A stretch of 64,000 nt of DNA, taken from NCBI RefSeq assembly GCF_947500125.1, contig NZ_CANMRA010000017.1, positions 1-64,000 on the forward strand. The letters run 5' to 3'. The stretch comes from an uncultured Kocuria sp. (GTDB lineage Bacteria > Actinomycetota > Actinomycetes > Actinomycetales > Micrococcaceae). Each line of letters begins with the position of its first letter. The stretch's first letter is position 1. This document shows, piece after piece, positions 55,081 to 63,906 of this stretch. Under the pieces are notes generated by a model. The model was not told the origin of the DNA. It saw nothing but the letters and a program-made list of their open reading frames with translations, and did no database searches. Made by a program: the position numbers and the translations under genes.

Positions 55081-56645
55081 CGGGCGTCCCGGTCGGCGTG
55101 CAGCTGCTGGTGCTCCTGGTACTTGCGCTTCCACTCGGCGTTGGGCGGGAACAGCCCGTCCACGGGGTGCCCTTCGGCCACCCGGTCGTACACCCAGGCG
55201 TCCTGCTGCTCCTGCTCCCAGGCGTCGGCGATCGCCTCGGTCAGCAGCTGCGGGGGGACGACCACGACGCCGTCGTCGTCGCCGATGACGATGTCGCCCG
55301 GCTGGACGGTGGTCCCTCCGCAGGCGACCGTCCCGCCGACCTCCCAGGGGATGTGGCGGCGGCCGAGCACGGCCGGGTGGACGCCGCTGGAGTAGACCTG
55401 GATGCCGACCTCGGCGACAGCGGCGCTGTCCCGCACCCCGCCGTCGGTGATCACCGCGTTGGCGCCCCGCACCTTGGCGCGCAGGGCGAGGACGTCGCCG
55501 AGGGTGCCGGTCCCCTTCTCGCCGCGGGCCTCCATGACCACCACGTCGTCCGGCTGCACCGTGTCCATGGCGCGCTTCTGGGCGTTGAATCCGCCGCCGA
55601 AGGCCTTGAACAGGTCCTCCCGGTTGGGCACGTAGCGCAGCGTCTTGGCGTAGCCGAGGATGCGGTGGCCGGGATGGGTGGGCCGCACGCCGTCGATCGT
55701 GGCGTTGTCGATCCCCCGCTTGCGCAGCTGCGCGGTGATGGTGGCCACGGCCGTCTCGTTGATCTTCGCCCTGAGCTCGTCGGTGAGCAGGGTGCGGTCG
55801 GGGACCGGGGCGGCCGGCACGTAGTGGTACGGCTCGGCGTCGGCCGCAACCGGCGCCAGCCCGGCGGCCTCCCGTGAGCCCCAGGCCTCCTCCCGCTGGG
55901 TGTCGTCCACCTGCGGGCCGTGTCCGTAGGACGCCATCGGCGCCTCGCCGGCCACCACGCGGGTGACCAGCCGTCCGCTGGAGGGAGCGCCGGGCGCCTC
56001 GGGCGCATCGACCTCGACCTCGACGACGTCGCCCGGCTGGGCCACGGAGGAGCCGGCCGGGGTGCCCGTCAGGATGACGTCGCCCTCCTCCAGTGTCATG
56101 AGCTGGGACAGGTCCGCCACGAGCTGGCCGAAGGGGAAGACCAGCGCCTCGGTGGTGTCGTCCTGGACGAGGTCCCCGTTGACCCAGGTCCGGACGCGCA
56201 GCGCGGCCGGGTCGAGCCCGGCGGCCGGGATGACGTTCGGCCCCAGCGGGGTGTAGCCGTCCCCGGACTTGTTCTTGACGTTGGAGCCCTTGTCGGCGTG
56301 GCGCAGGTCGTACAGGCCCCAGTCGTTGGCCGCGGTGATGCCGGAGACCTTGGACCAGCCCTCCTCGGGGCCCACCCGGCGGCACGTCTGCCCGATGATC
56401 AGCGCGATCTCGCCCTCGTAGGCCAGCAGCTCGGTGCCGGCCGGGCGCTCGATCGTGGCGCCGGTCCGGGCGATGGAGGTCCCGGCCTTGAGGAAGTAGC
56501 CGGGGAACTTCGGGGAGCGGCCCCGCTGGGCGATGCGGGAGGGGTAGTTCAGGTGCAGCGCGATGACCTTCCCGGGGCGGCTCGCCCTGTCGGTGAAGTC
56601 AACGGGCCCGGTGGCCCCGGGAGGAGCCGGTGTCGTCTCTGCCAT
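55077..56645 (-). CDS. hpaG: HpaG-type fumarylacetoacetate hydrolase-fold enzyme fused to an RraA-like domain
   Basis: About 522 aa. Residues 1-260 are a FAH-family domain: FPGYFLKAGTSIARTG, LLAYEGEIALIIGQTCRRVG (metal-binding Glu pair), VSGITAANDWGLYDLRHADK and LTGTPAGSSVAQPGDVVEVE. Residues about 310-522 are an RraA/HMG-aldolase-like domain with the active-site motif ITDGGVRDSAAV and GDIVIGDDDGVVVVPPQL. In E. coli HpaG two FAH repeats do isomerase and COHED decarboxylase work; here one FAH half is replaced by an RraA fold. No separate hpaF is seen. It is first in the operon, under the 56724 palindrome. Confidence 0.85.
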   Translation of the reverse strand: MAETTPAPPGATGPVDFTDRASRPGKVIALHLNYPSRIAQRGRSPKFPGYFLKAGTSIARTGATIERPAGTELLAYEGEIALIIGQTCRRVGPEEGWSKVSGITAANDWGLYDLRHADKGSNVKNKSGDGYTPLGPNVIPAAGLDPAALRVRTWVNGDLVQDDTTEALVFPFGQLVADLSQLMTLEEGDVILTGTPAGSSVAQPGDVVEVEVDAPEAPGAPSSGRLVTRVVAGEAPMASYGHGPQVDDTQREEAWGSREAAGLAPVAADAEPYHYVPAAPVPDRTLLTDELRAKINETAVATITAQLRKRGIDNATIDGVRPTHPGHRILGYAKTLRYVPNREDLFKAFGGGFNAQKRAMDTVQPDDVVVMEARGEKGTGTLGDVLALRAKVRGANAVITDGGVRDSAAVAEVGIQVYSSGVHPAVLGRRHIPWEVGGTVACGGTTVQPGDIVIGDDDGVVVVPPQLLTEAIADAWEQEQQDAWVYDRVAEGHPVDGLFPPNAEWKRKYQEHQQLHADRDAR

Positions 56646-56723
56646 GCCGTCCTGCCTTCGTGGTCTGCGGAGGTGGCCCGGGTCCAGCACGTCCAACGGT
56701 GCGGCCCGGGTCTCTTGCTGGCG

Positions 56724-56735
56724 ATCGTATACGAT
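56724..56735. promoter_or_regulatory. Perfect palindromic operator for an FCD-type GntR regulator
   Basis: ATCGTATACGAT, a perfect 12-bp palindrome of the GTATAC type bound by FCD regulators, lies 79 bp upstream of the FAH-RraA start and about 90 bp from the SRPBCC gene on the other side. The GntR protein encoded at 54391 is the natural candidate. Confidence 0.7.
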
Positions 56736-56826
56736 GTGACGTGATCGACGCCACCCCATGAAGGGAATCCGCCTGATGGCCGCCGGACCCTGGAGCCGGT
56801 TCGGGACCAGGTCCTACGATGGCCGC

Positions 56827-57321
56827 ATGGCCCGCACGGACACCGCCTCACGGGTGGTCCCCGCCTCCCCCGAGCGGGTCTACGCCGCCCTGACCGACCC
56901 GGACGCGCTCACGGCCTGGCTGCCGCCGGAGGGGATGACGGCCCGCTTCGAGCACTTCGACGCCCGCCCGGGCGGGTCCTACCGCATGGTTCTCACCTAC
57001 GACGACGCCGCGGGCGCCCCCGGCAAGACCACCGCCGCGTCCGACGTCGTGGAAGCACGCTTCGTGGACCTCGTCCCCGGCGTGCGCGTCGTGCAGACCG
57101 GGGACTTCGTCTCCGACGACCCGGCCTACGCCGGCACGATGACCATGACCTGGGAGCTCACCCCGGTCGAGGACGGCACCCGCGTGGAGATCCGCGCCGA
57201 GAACGTCCCCGACGGGATCTCCGCCGAGGACCACGCCGCGGGGTTCGCCTCGTCGCTGGCGAACTTGGCCGATTACCTGCGGGCCGGCACCGGCCACAGA
57301 AACTCAGGGAGCCTGGACTAG
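56827..57321 (+). CDS. SRPBCC (AHSA1/ATPase activator-like) protein
   Basis: About 164 aa. VVPASPERVYAALTDPDALT followed by AWLPPEGMTARFEHFDARPG and ARPGGSYRMVLTYDD near residue 50 is the AHSA1/CalC-like START fold, which binds small hydrophobic ligands. TMTWELTPVEDGTRVEIRAE is the following sheet. The ATG at 56827 is chosen over an upstream ATG at 56758 because TACGAT (56815-56820) is 6 bp upstream, fitting a leaderless mRNA. It overlaps the convergent DUF3237 gene by 4 bp. Its function is unknown. Confidence 0.82.
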   Translation: MARTDTASRVVPASPERVYAALTDPDALTAWLPPEGMTARFEHFDARPGGSYRMVLTYDDAAGAPGKTTAASDVVEARFVDLVPGVRVVQTGDFVSDDPAYAGTMTMTWELTPVEDGTRVEIRAENVPDGISAEDHAAGFASSLANLADYLRAGTGHRNSGSLD

Positions 57322-57821
57322 CCGACGCGGAAGACCTGGATCAGCACGCCGTCCGGTCCTCGTTCGCCGGTGCCGATGAACAGGGTGCGGTTCATCCACG
57401 CGTGCGGACCGGCCTCATCGGCGGTCAGTCGTGGCACGCAGCAGAAATAGATTCTGGCGGGGTCGACGGTGCCACCGGCCATCACCGTGCGCAGGTCCTC
57501 CGGCGTCCCGGCACGCAGGGCGCGGTTCTGCACCAGGATGTGGTGGCCGTCGTCGAGCTCCAGGACGTAGTCGGCGGCCAGGTAGGCCAGATCGTCGGTG
57601 GGGTACTGCTGGAAGTCCGCCCCGACGTCAAGCACCCGGCCGGCGACTCCGGGGCCGTGGACCCGGCCGCCGCGGATCGGGACCACGCGCCGCACTCCGT
57701 CCACGGTGGCACCGACAGTGATCGGGGCGTCGACGTCGACTTCGATCGTGGCGATGTACTCGAGCGGCGGCGCAGGTGGCGTACCAGGGGCGGGCGGGTT
57801 CTTCTGGTCGCGGGTATTCAT
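57318..57821 (-). CDS. DUF3237 family protein
   Basis: About 167 aa. LEYIATIEVDVDAPITVGAT near residue 20, VHGPGVAGRVLDVGADFQQY near 55 and HILVQNRALRAGTPEDL near 95 fit DUF3237, a small beta-barrel family often encoded in catabolic clusters without known activity. The ATG overlaps the LysR stop by ATGA, so both are co-transcribed from the LysR/MBL intergenic region. Confidence 0.78.
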   Translation of the reverse strand: MNTRDQKNPPAPGTPPAPPLEYIATIEVDVDAPITVGATVDGVRRVVPIRGGRVHGPGVAGRVLDVGADFQQYPTDDLAYLAADYVLELDDGHHILVQNRALRAGTPEDLRTVMAGGTVDPARIYFCCVPRLTADEAGPHAWMNRTLFIGTGERGPDGVLIQVFRVG

Positions 57822-58747
57822 ACGTGGTCCTTTCCTTGATGGGCTTCCGGTGACCGGTTCGATGTCCTCAGCACGTCGATGGCCGCGGCGACCCGGCGGG
57901 GTGGGCGGTGACCCGCCGGCACGACTGCCACCACGGAGTTGGTCGGGACGTCGTCGGCCACGAGGCGGTACACCACCTCGGTCTCGTCGAATGTTGCACC
58001 GGTGGCCGGCAGGCTGTTGGCGAACGAGTAGCCGAGGCCGCGGCCGACGAGGGTGCGGATGGTGTCCATGCTGGCACTGCGCCAACCGACCCGGATGCTC
58101 AGCCCCACGGACTCGACGATCGCCGTCATCCGCTCCGCGGTAGGAGGGACGTCCAGCAGCACGGCCGGTTCCTCGACGACCTCACGGAGCCACACCGACT
58201 CGGCTCCGGCGAGCCGGTGATCGGCGGGCAGCATGAGATGCAGGCGCACCGGGGCGATCTCGACTCGGTCGAGGTCGGTGTCGGCCTGCTGGGAGTAGAG
58301 AAACACGACGTCCAGGCGCCCGGTGCGCACCTGCTCCTGCAGCTCGTGCGGCGCACCCTCCTTCAGGCGCAGGTCCACGAGCGGGTGCTGGTGCGTGAAG
58401 TACTCCACCAGGGGCGGCACCAGCCGCGGCGACAGCGTCAGGCTCATCCCGACCCGCAACGGTCCGCGCATGCTGCCCGCGCTCTCCGCAATCGCTTCCT
58501 GCGCCTCAGCCACCCGCTCCAGGACGCCACGGGCATGGGCAGCGAACTCCACCCCAGCAGGAGTGGGCGCAACCTTCCGGGAGCGGCTGCGCACCAGCAA
58601 GGGTGTGCCGACAGCCTTCTCCAGCTCCGCCACGGCCATGGATGCGGCGGCCTGGGAGATGTGGCATGCCGCGGCCGCGGCTGTGACCGATCCCAGGTCC
58701 ACGGTGGCCACGAAGTACTGCAACTGTCTCAGGGTCAGCTCTGGCAT
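57818..58747 (-). CDS. LysR-family transcriptional regulator
   Basis: About 309 aa from ATG 58747 (GAGGA 5 bp upstream); an earlier ATG at 58789 has no RBS and lies inside the palindrome region. HTH: LRQLQYFVATVDLGSVTAAA followed by AACHISQAAASMAVAELEKA (residues 7-46). The effector domain starts GPLRVGMSLTLSPRLVPPLV near 92. It probably regulates the divergent MBL hydrolase and transporter in response to their substrate, and itself with DUF3237. Confidence 0.88.
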   Translation of the reverse strand: MPELTLRQLQYFVATVDLGSVTAAAAACHISQAAASMAVAELEKAVGTPLLVRSRSRKVAPTPAGVEFAAHARGVLERVAEAQEAIAESAGSMRGPLRVGMSLTLSPRLVPPLVEYFTHQHPLVDLRLKEGAPHELQEQVRTGRLDVVFLYSQQADTDLDRVEIAPVRLHLMLPADHRLAGAESVWLREVVEEPAVLLDVPPTAERMTAIVESVGLSIRVGWRSASMDTIRTLVGRGLGYSFANSLPATGATFDETEVVYRLVADDVPTNSVVAVVPAGHRPPRRVAAAIDVLRTSNRSPEAHQGKDHV

Positions 58748-58771
58748 CAGTTCCTCTGATGAGACAAATCG

Positions 58772-58783
58772 ATTCAATTGAAT
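58772..58783. promoter_or_regulatory. Palindrome in the LysR/MBL divergent region
   Basis: ATTCAATTGAAT is a perfect 12-bp palindrome in an AT-rich stretch 24 bp upstream of the LysR start and 70 bp upstream of the MBL gene. LysR proteins bind such T-N11-A-like dyads. Confidence 0.65.
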
Positions 58784-58853
58784 TTTCATATCTAGTGACC
58801 CAGCTCACACTAGAGGTTATTCCCAGTCCCACCACTTTCCCTGGAGGACATTC

Positions 58854-59903
58854 GTGAGCATTCCGGACACCGACTCCTTGCAACCCCGCATCGTCACCCT
58901 CGGCACCGCCGGCGGACCGCGCTGGTGGCGTGCCGAGCCAGCGAGCCGGCGCACCGGCATCGCCACCGCCGTCGTAGTGGGCGAGGCGGTCTACCTGGTG
59001 GACTGTGGCCACGGCGTGGGCCGGCGGATGGCCGAGGCCGGCTTGGAGATCCGCGACCTGCGCGGCATCTTCCTGACCCACCTGCACTCGGACCACACCG
59101 TGGACCTGGCCAGCCTGGCCATTTTCGGGCTCTACGAGCTGCTGGACCGGGTCGGTGACCCGGTGCGGATCATCGGCCCCGGCAACCGCGGGGCGCTGCC
59201 GCCCGCCTCGCCGCGGGCCGTCGTGGCGCCCACCCCGCTTGCCCCGGACTGCCCGACCCCGGGGACGCAGGAAATGTTCGAGACCCTGATGCGGGCCCAC
59301 GCCACGGACCTCAACGACCGGATCATCGACTCGCTGCGCCCCTCCCCCTTCGAGCTCTTCGAGGCCCAGGACATCGTCGTCCCAGCCGGCACCGGCTACC
59401 ACCCCAACGACAACCCGACCCCGGACATGGACCCGTTCGAGATCTACCGCGACGAGCTGGTCACCGTGTCCGCGATCCTCGTCGAGCACCCGCCGATCGC
59501 CCCGGCCTTCGGCCTGCGCTTCGACACCGCCGAGGGCTCGGTCACCTTCTCCGGCGACACCGCCTACACCCCGAACATGATTCGGCTGGCGCGCGACACC
59601 GACCTGCTGCTGCACGAGGCCATCGACTTCGGCTACGTCGACCGGCTCTACGGCGACAAGACCGACGAGGGCTCCCGTGCCGCGCGGGACCACCACTACA
59701 AGTCCCACACCTCCGTGACCGACGCGGCCCGTGTCGCCCAGCAGGCCGGGGCCCGCCAGCTGGCCCTGCACCATCTCGTGCCCGGCACCGCACCGGATGC
59801 GGTGTGGCAAGAAGCCCGACTGCACTTCGACGGCGTCTTCCACGTGCCCGACGACCTCGACGTCATCGACCTGCATCCCGCCCTGGACCGTATCGCTCTC
59901 TGA
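58854..59903 (+). CDS. MBL-fold metallo-hydrolase (RNase Z-like branch)
   Basis: About 349 aa from GTG 58854. Zinc motif HLHSDHTVDLASLAIFGLYE near residue 79; the Asp-containing VTFSGDTAYTPNMIRLA near 230; late His residues in DHHYKSHTSVTDAAR near 283 and LALHHLVPG near 304. An insertion near residues 115-175 is longer than in RNase Z. In this setting, with an MHS transporter, a LysR regulator and DUF3237, it probably hydrolyses an ester or lactone of an imported acid. The substrate is unknown. RBS CTGGAGGA. Confidence 0.82.
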   Translation: MSIPDTDSLQPRIVTLGTAGGPRWWRAEPASRRTGIATAVVVGEAVYLVDCGHGVGRRMAEAGLEIRDLRGIFLTHLHSDHTVDLASLAIFGLYELLDRVGDPVRIIGPGNRGALPPASPRAVVAPTPLAPDCPTPGTQEMFETLMRAHATDLNDRIIDSLRPSPFELFEAQDIVVPAGTGYHPNDNPTPDMDPFEIYRDELVTVSAILVEHPPIAPAFGLRFDTAEGSVTFSGDTAYTPNMIRLARDTDLLLHEAIDFGYVDRLYGDKTDEGSRAARDHHYKSHTSVTDAARVAQQAGARQLALHHLVPGTAPDAVWQEARLHFDGVFHVPDDLDVIDLHPALDRIAL

Positions 59904-59929
59904 CCCACATCATCCTCTGAGGAGCCACT

Positions 59930-61261
59930 GTGACGACCACACCCACCACCACCCAGCAGAGCCCGCCGCCTTCCGGTCCGGCGGTCCAGGAATCGCTGAA
60001 CACCAAGGACATGCGGCGCATTCTGGCATCGAGCTTCGTCGGCAGCGCCATCGAGTACTACGACTTCATCCTCTACGCCACCGCCGCTTCTCTGGTGTTC
60101 AATCACGTCTTCTTCGCCAACCTCGACCCCGCCGTCGCCTTGTTCGCCTCGTTCGCGACCATGGCCGCCGGCTACCTCGCCCGCCCCCTCGGGGGCATCG
60201 TCTTCGGGCACTACGGCGACCGCATCGGGCGCAAGAAGATGCTGGTGCTGTCCATGCTGCTCATGGGCGGAGCCACCGTGCTCATCGGCCTGCTGCCCAC
60301 GACCGCGCAGATCGGCCTTGCGGCCCCAGTCATCCTCGTGCTGCTGCGCCTAGTCCAGGGCGTGGCCGTCGGTGGCGAGTGGGGCGGGGCCGCCCTCATG
60401 GCCCTGGAGCACGCCCCACAAAGCAAGCGCGGCTTCGCCACTGTCTTCGCCAACGCCGGCGGCCCGGCCGGCGCCATCCTCGCCACCCTGGTCGTCTCGG
60501 CCGTCTCGGCCCTGACCGGTGACCAATTCCTGGAGTGGGGCTGGCGCATCCCGTTCCTGCTCTCCGCGGTCCTGATCGTCGTGGGCATGGTGATCCGCCT
60601 GAAGGTCACCGAGACCCCCATGTTCGCCCAGCTCACCGAAGTCGGCGAGAAGCGCCGCCTGCCGCTGACGGACGTGCTGCGCAACCACCCGCGCGCGGTG
60701 GTCCTGGCACTGGTCGCCGCCACGAGCTTCTACTGCTGCCAGGGCCTGCTCACCGTCTGGGGAGTCTCCATCGCCGCCGCAGAAGGAGTCGACCGTGAAG
60801 CGCTGCTGAACTGGAAGGCCGCCGGCGCGGTCGTGACCCTCCTCGTCACCTTCTGGGCCGCCCGCATGAGCGACCACATCGGCCGCCGCAAAATGCTGAC
60901 CATCGGTGGGGTCATGGGCATCGTGGCCGCCTACCCGCTGATGCTCCTGCTCAACAACGGGACACTGTGGGGCTTCGCCGTGGCCATCATCATCGGCCAG
61001 GGCGTGATCCAAGGCCTGCTGTACGGCCCGATCGGCGCCTTCATCGCCGAGCAGTTCCCCACCCGCGTCCGCTACACCGGTGCGTCGCTGGCCTACCAGG
61101 GCGCCTCAGTGCTCGGCGCCGGCTTCACCCCGATGATCGCCACCGGGCTGATGATCGTCGGTGGCCTCACCCTGGTGGCGGTGTTCTGGATCACCGTCCT
61201 GGCTGCGGGCGTGGTCGCTGTACTGCTGACCAAAGAAAGTTCCCGCACGGCCCTCAGCTGA
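59930..61261 (+). CDS. MFS transporter, metabolite:H+ symporter (MHS) family
   Basis: About 443 aa with 12 membrane segments. SSFVGSAIEYYDFILYATAA near residue 35, GHYGDRIGRKKMLVLSMLLM near 95 and GVAVGGEWGGAALMALEHAP near 145 are MHS hallmarks. It shares the family with the transporter at 45329 but is clearly divergent. RBS GAGGAG about 9 bp before the GTG/ATG. It follows the hydrolase by 26 bp, so the two form an uptake-and-hydrolysis pair. Confidence 0.9.
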   Translation: MTTTPTTTQQSPPPSGPAVQESLNTKDMRRILASSFVGSAIEYYDFILYATAASLVFNHVFFANLDPAVALFASFATMAAGYLARPLGGIVFGHYGDRIGRKKMLVLSMLLMGGATVLIGLLPTTAQIGLAAPVILVLLRLVQGVAVGGEWGGAALMALEHAPQSKRGFATVFANAGGPAGAILATLVVSAVSALTGDQFLEWGWRIPFLLSAVLIVVGMVIRLKVTETPMFAQLTEVGEKRRLPLTDVLRNHPRAVVLALVAATSFYCCQGLLTVWGVSIAAAEGVDREALLNWKAAGAVVTLLVTFWAARMSDHIGRRKMLTIGGVMGIVAAYPLMLLLNNGTLWGFAVAIIIGQGVIQGLLYGPIGAFIAEQFPTRVRYTGASLAYQGASVLGAGFTPMIATGLMIVGGLTLVAVFWITVLAAGVVAVLLTKESSRTALS

Positions 61262-61499
61262 GCACCCCCTCCCGCGGCGGCCACCCCTCGCAACGACGCA
61301 GGGATGGCCGCCGCTGGACGGAACGGGGACTGCCGGCAGACCAGCGGCACCCGCAATGAGTGCACACCGGGACCGCCAGCACGGTGGGTTGAGGCTCCTG
61401 ATTCATCTGCCACTGTGACGAAGCATCCCCGCGACCACTTCATCCCAGACACCTCCGCACAACTACTCATCGATCGGGGTCCTGTGCGCTGGCACCGAG

Positions 61500-61610
61500 C
61501 CAGGGCCTTGGATCATCCTGGCCAACAAACGCACCTTTGTGGCCTGGATTCTCCGTGAGCCGTCAATGACGACGAATCTGTTCCTGCTCGTCCTACTCGC
61601 GGTCCCCTAA
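61500..61610 (+). pseudogene. Possible DUF202/YidH-like remnant
   Basis: One frame reads PWIILANKRTFVAWILREPS before a stop at 61608-61610. DUF202 membrane proteins start with the very similar LANERTFLAWIRT. Here Glu is Lys, the following membrane segments are absent, and no proper start was found. It sits in a 570-bp region otherwise free of genes. Confidence 0.3.
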
Positions 61611-61626
61611 CCGGCCATATGTAAAC

Positions 61627-61651
61627 CAAACGGCCCCTTGTTGGCCGTTTG
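61627..61651. terminator. 9-bp stem hairpin in the gene-poor region
   Basis: CAAACGGCC (61627-61635) pairs with GGCCGTTTG (61643-61651) around 7 nt. It could end transcription from the MHS operon, although it lies 365 bp past its stop. A second small dyad, ATGCA-TT-TGCAT (61695-61706), lies upstream of the acyltransferase. Confidence 0.45.
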
Positions 61652-61833
61652 CCGGCGTGATTCCGTCCCCACTTGTGCAGCACAGCACGCAACCATGCAT
61701 TTGCATAACTAAACTCGTGCTCGGACGGGTGGGGGCCCGGGGTCACATCTGCTCCTGCACCCGGCGGACCGACCACATCCTGCAGCAGACCACAACGGCC
61801 GCGCTGCCCGCACACTTTCGGAAGGCAGCTGCC

Positions 61834-62931
61834 GTGGCCACGACTCTCCAAGAACGCTTGAGCGACCGTCACAACCGCCTCAACGCCATCCGCCTGGGCC
61901 TGGCGTCCCTGGTGATCCTCGGGCACGCCTGGCCGCTGACCGGCGCGGACGGCCCGACCCTCGTTTTCCTCTCCGACGTAGCCGTCAACGGCTTCTTCGT
62001 GCTCAGCGGCTACCTCATCGCCGAGAGCAGGGTGCGGACCACCCTGGTGCCCTACCTCTGGCGGCGGTTCCTGCGCATCTACCCGGCCTTCCTGGTGAGC
62101 CTGCTCGTGGTGGCCGCCGTCTTCGCCCCACTCGCGGCCGTACTCGAGGGCAGGCCGCTCGACCTGGCCTCCGCCGCTGGCTTCGTACTGAACAACGCCG
62201 ACCTGAAGATGTCGCAGTGGGGCATCGACGGGACCCTGGTCCGGGTCCCGGCCCCGGACTCCTGGAACGGCTCGCTCTGGACGCTGTTCCACGAGGCCCT
62301 CGCCTACCTGCTGATCGGGCTCGTCCTCAGCCTCGCCGTCGCGGCGCGGCACGCCCGGTGGGTGCTGCCGGGAATGTTCCTCGTCGTGCTCGTCCTGCGC
62401 CCCCTGCTCGAAGGGCCGCTGGAGGTCACGACCAGCATCTATTTCAGCGGCGCCCGGCTGGTGGGTTACTTCCTGGCGGGCGCGGCGGTCTGGGCCTGGG
62501 CGGGGACGTGGCGCCCCACCTGGGTGCACGTCGCGGGCGCCGGCGTCGTCTACGCCGTGCTGACGGACCAGGGCTGGGCGGACCTGTACGGGCAGCTGCC
62601 GCTCGCCGTGCTGCTCCTCGGCCTCGGCGCCGCCCCGTCCCGGAACTGGACCACCCGCACCGACCTCTCCTACGGCGTCTACATCTACGCCTACCCGGTG
62701 CAGCAGCTCCTCGTGCTGCTCGGCACCGCGTCGTGGGGCGTGGCCGTTAACTCCGTGCTCGTCCTCGTGCTGACGCTGCCCCTGGCGCTGCTGTCCTGGA
62801 GGCTCGTCGAGAAGCCCGCCCTGCGGGCCAAGGCGTGGCTGGATCCCCGCGACCGGCCCGACCGACGGGTTCCCTCCCCCGGCGCAGAGGACCCACACGC
62901 CGCGGCCGTGACGGGTCGCCATCCGGACTGA
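61834..62931 (+). CDS. Acyltransferase 3 family membrane protein (OafA/ExoZ-like)
   Basis: About 365 aa from GTG 61834 (GGAAGG 8 bp upstream). NAIRLGLASLVILGHAWPLT near residue 15 carries the catalytic-type His after the first membrane segment, GFFVLSGYLIAESR is near 51, and YLWRRFLRIYPAFLVSLLVV is near 75. About ten membrane segments follow. Such enzymes acetylate or succinylate cell-envelope polysaccharides. The last 35 residues are soluble and charged. No sugar-polymer genes are nearby, so the acceptor is unknown. Confidence 0.85.
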   Translation: MATTLQERLSDRHNRLNAIRLGLASLVILGHAWPLTGADGPTLVFLSDVAVNGFFVLSGYLIAESRVRTTLVPYLWRRFLRIYPAFLVSLLVVAAVFAPLAAVLEGRPLDLASAAGFVLNNADLKMSQWGIDGTLVRVPAPDSWNGSLWTLFHEALAYLLIGLVLSLAVAARHARWVLPGMFLVVLVLRPLLEGPLEVTTSIYFSGARLVGYFLAGAAVWAWAGTWRPTWVHVAGAGVVYAVLTDQGWADLYGQLPLAVLLLGLGAAPSRNWTTRTDLSYGVYIYAYPVQQLLVLLGTASWGVAVNSVLVLVLTLPLALLSWRLVEKPALRAKAWLDPRDRPDRRVPSPGAEDPHAAAVTGRHPD

Positions 62932-63136
62932 CCCGGCCAGGCCGCCAGCGACCTGGCGATGCACCCGCCCCCGGGAAACCCCTACTGCAACATCGCCGCG
63001 CAGAAAATGGCCGATAGCTGGCCAGGTGTACAGGTGATGCTTGCAGGTGCTCTTTTGGCACAGCGCGGGAGCGTCCCGCCGTGGCCTTCGCGACTGCCCT
63101 GCATGCAGTTGGCGGTTCGCGCCTCGGGAGACGTGC

Positions 63137-63844
63137 TCAGGGTGAGACCAGGTCCCCGTGGTCTCTTTCGCGGAGGGCGTCGAACACGGTCGAGGTGCTC
63201 CGATCCTGGGTGGAAATGGTCAAGGTACAGCGCCCGTCTTCCAGGTGCAGTGTGAAGGTCGTGCCATGGTCGTTGTCGTGCTCGATCCGGGCCAGGGCTG
63301 AGACCTCGAGGAGCCGCTCGACGGGTACCTCGACCACCAGGGAGTCGCCGTCGTCCGACACCGGGCAGTGGCGAAGGATGTCCTGCCAGTGGCTTCGGCG
63401 TCTGGCGCGGCCGCCGTCATCGATCCACCGCTGACCCGGGGAGTCGGAGAGCACCAGGAACGCGCACTCTGAGCGGCATCGCTGAGGGCTGTCGGGACAG
63501 GCCATGACGTGTCTGCTGGCGGCGTTGAGGTGCTCGTGGAGTCTGTTCAGCTTGGCCAGGCTGTCCTGGACCTGCCGCAGTTGCTCGGTGAGCAGTGGAT
63601 GCAGGGCGGCTTTGACCTTCGTGCAGGTCCCCGTATCGGCCAGCTCCAGCAGGTCCTTGATCTCCGGCAGCTCCAGGCCGAGTTCTTTGGCGGCATCGAT
63701 GAACGCCAATTGCTCCAGCGTGTGCTCGCTGTAGACCCGGTAGCCGTTGTCCGTGCGCTGCGGGGCGAGCAGCCCGACGGACTCGTAGTACCGCAGTGTT
63801 GTGGCCGGCACCCCGGAACGGGCGGAGACCTCGGAAATGCGCAC
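63137..63844 (-). CDS. MerR-family metal/thiol-responsive regulator with extra C-terminal domain
   Basis: About 235 aa from GTG 63844. HTH ISEVSARSGVPATTLRYYES followed by VGLLAPQRTDNGYRVYSEHT (residues 3-42), then a dimerisation helix. Cys74 (TGTCTKV), Cys116, Cys123 and Cys127 (MACPDSPQRCRSECAFL) are spaced roughly like the metal ligands of MerR itself. The normal MerR would end near residue 135; the remaining about 100 residues (VVEVPVERLLEVSALARIEH, TLHLEDGRCTLTISTQ) form an unidentified beta-rich domain. TAGGGT lies 6 bp before the GTG, a leaderless start. It faces a MerR-type promoter at 63869. Confidence 0.82.
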   Translation of the reverse strand: MRISEVSARSGVPATTLRYYESVGLLAPQRTDNGYRVYSEHTLEQLAFIDAAKELGLELPEIKDLLELADTGTCTKVKAALHPLLTEQLRQVQDSLAKLNRLHEHLNAASRHVMACPDSPQRCRSECAFLVLSDSPGQRWIDDGGRARRRSHWQDILRHCPVSDDGDSLVVEVPVERLLEVSALARIEHDNDHGTTFTLHLEDGRCTLTISTQDRSTSTVFDALRERDHGDLVSP

Positions 63845-63868
63845 ACCCCCACCCTAGGCACCCCCGGC

Positions 63869-63900
63869 TTGACCTTCTACCAGGCTCGAAGGTTTACGGT
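63869..63900 (+). promoter_or_regulatory. MerR-type promoter with 20-bp spacer and dyad
   Basis: TTGACC (63869-63874), a 20-bp spacer and TACGGT (63895-63900). The dyad ACCTTC/GAAGGT (63872-63877 and 63888-63893) fills the spacer. Over-long spacers twisted into shape by a MerR protein are the rule for this family, and the regulator is encoded divergently next to it. Confidence 0.82.
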
Positions 63901-63906
63901 CCTCCC

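Noticed and set aside
61304-61558. 84-codon plus-strand frame in the gap after the MHS transporter
   Set aside because: No RBS, no protein-like pattern; a different frame of the same stretch shows the DUF202-like words.
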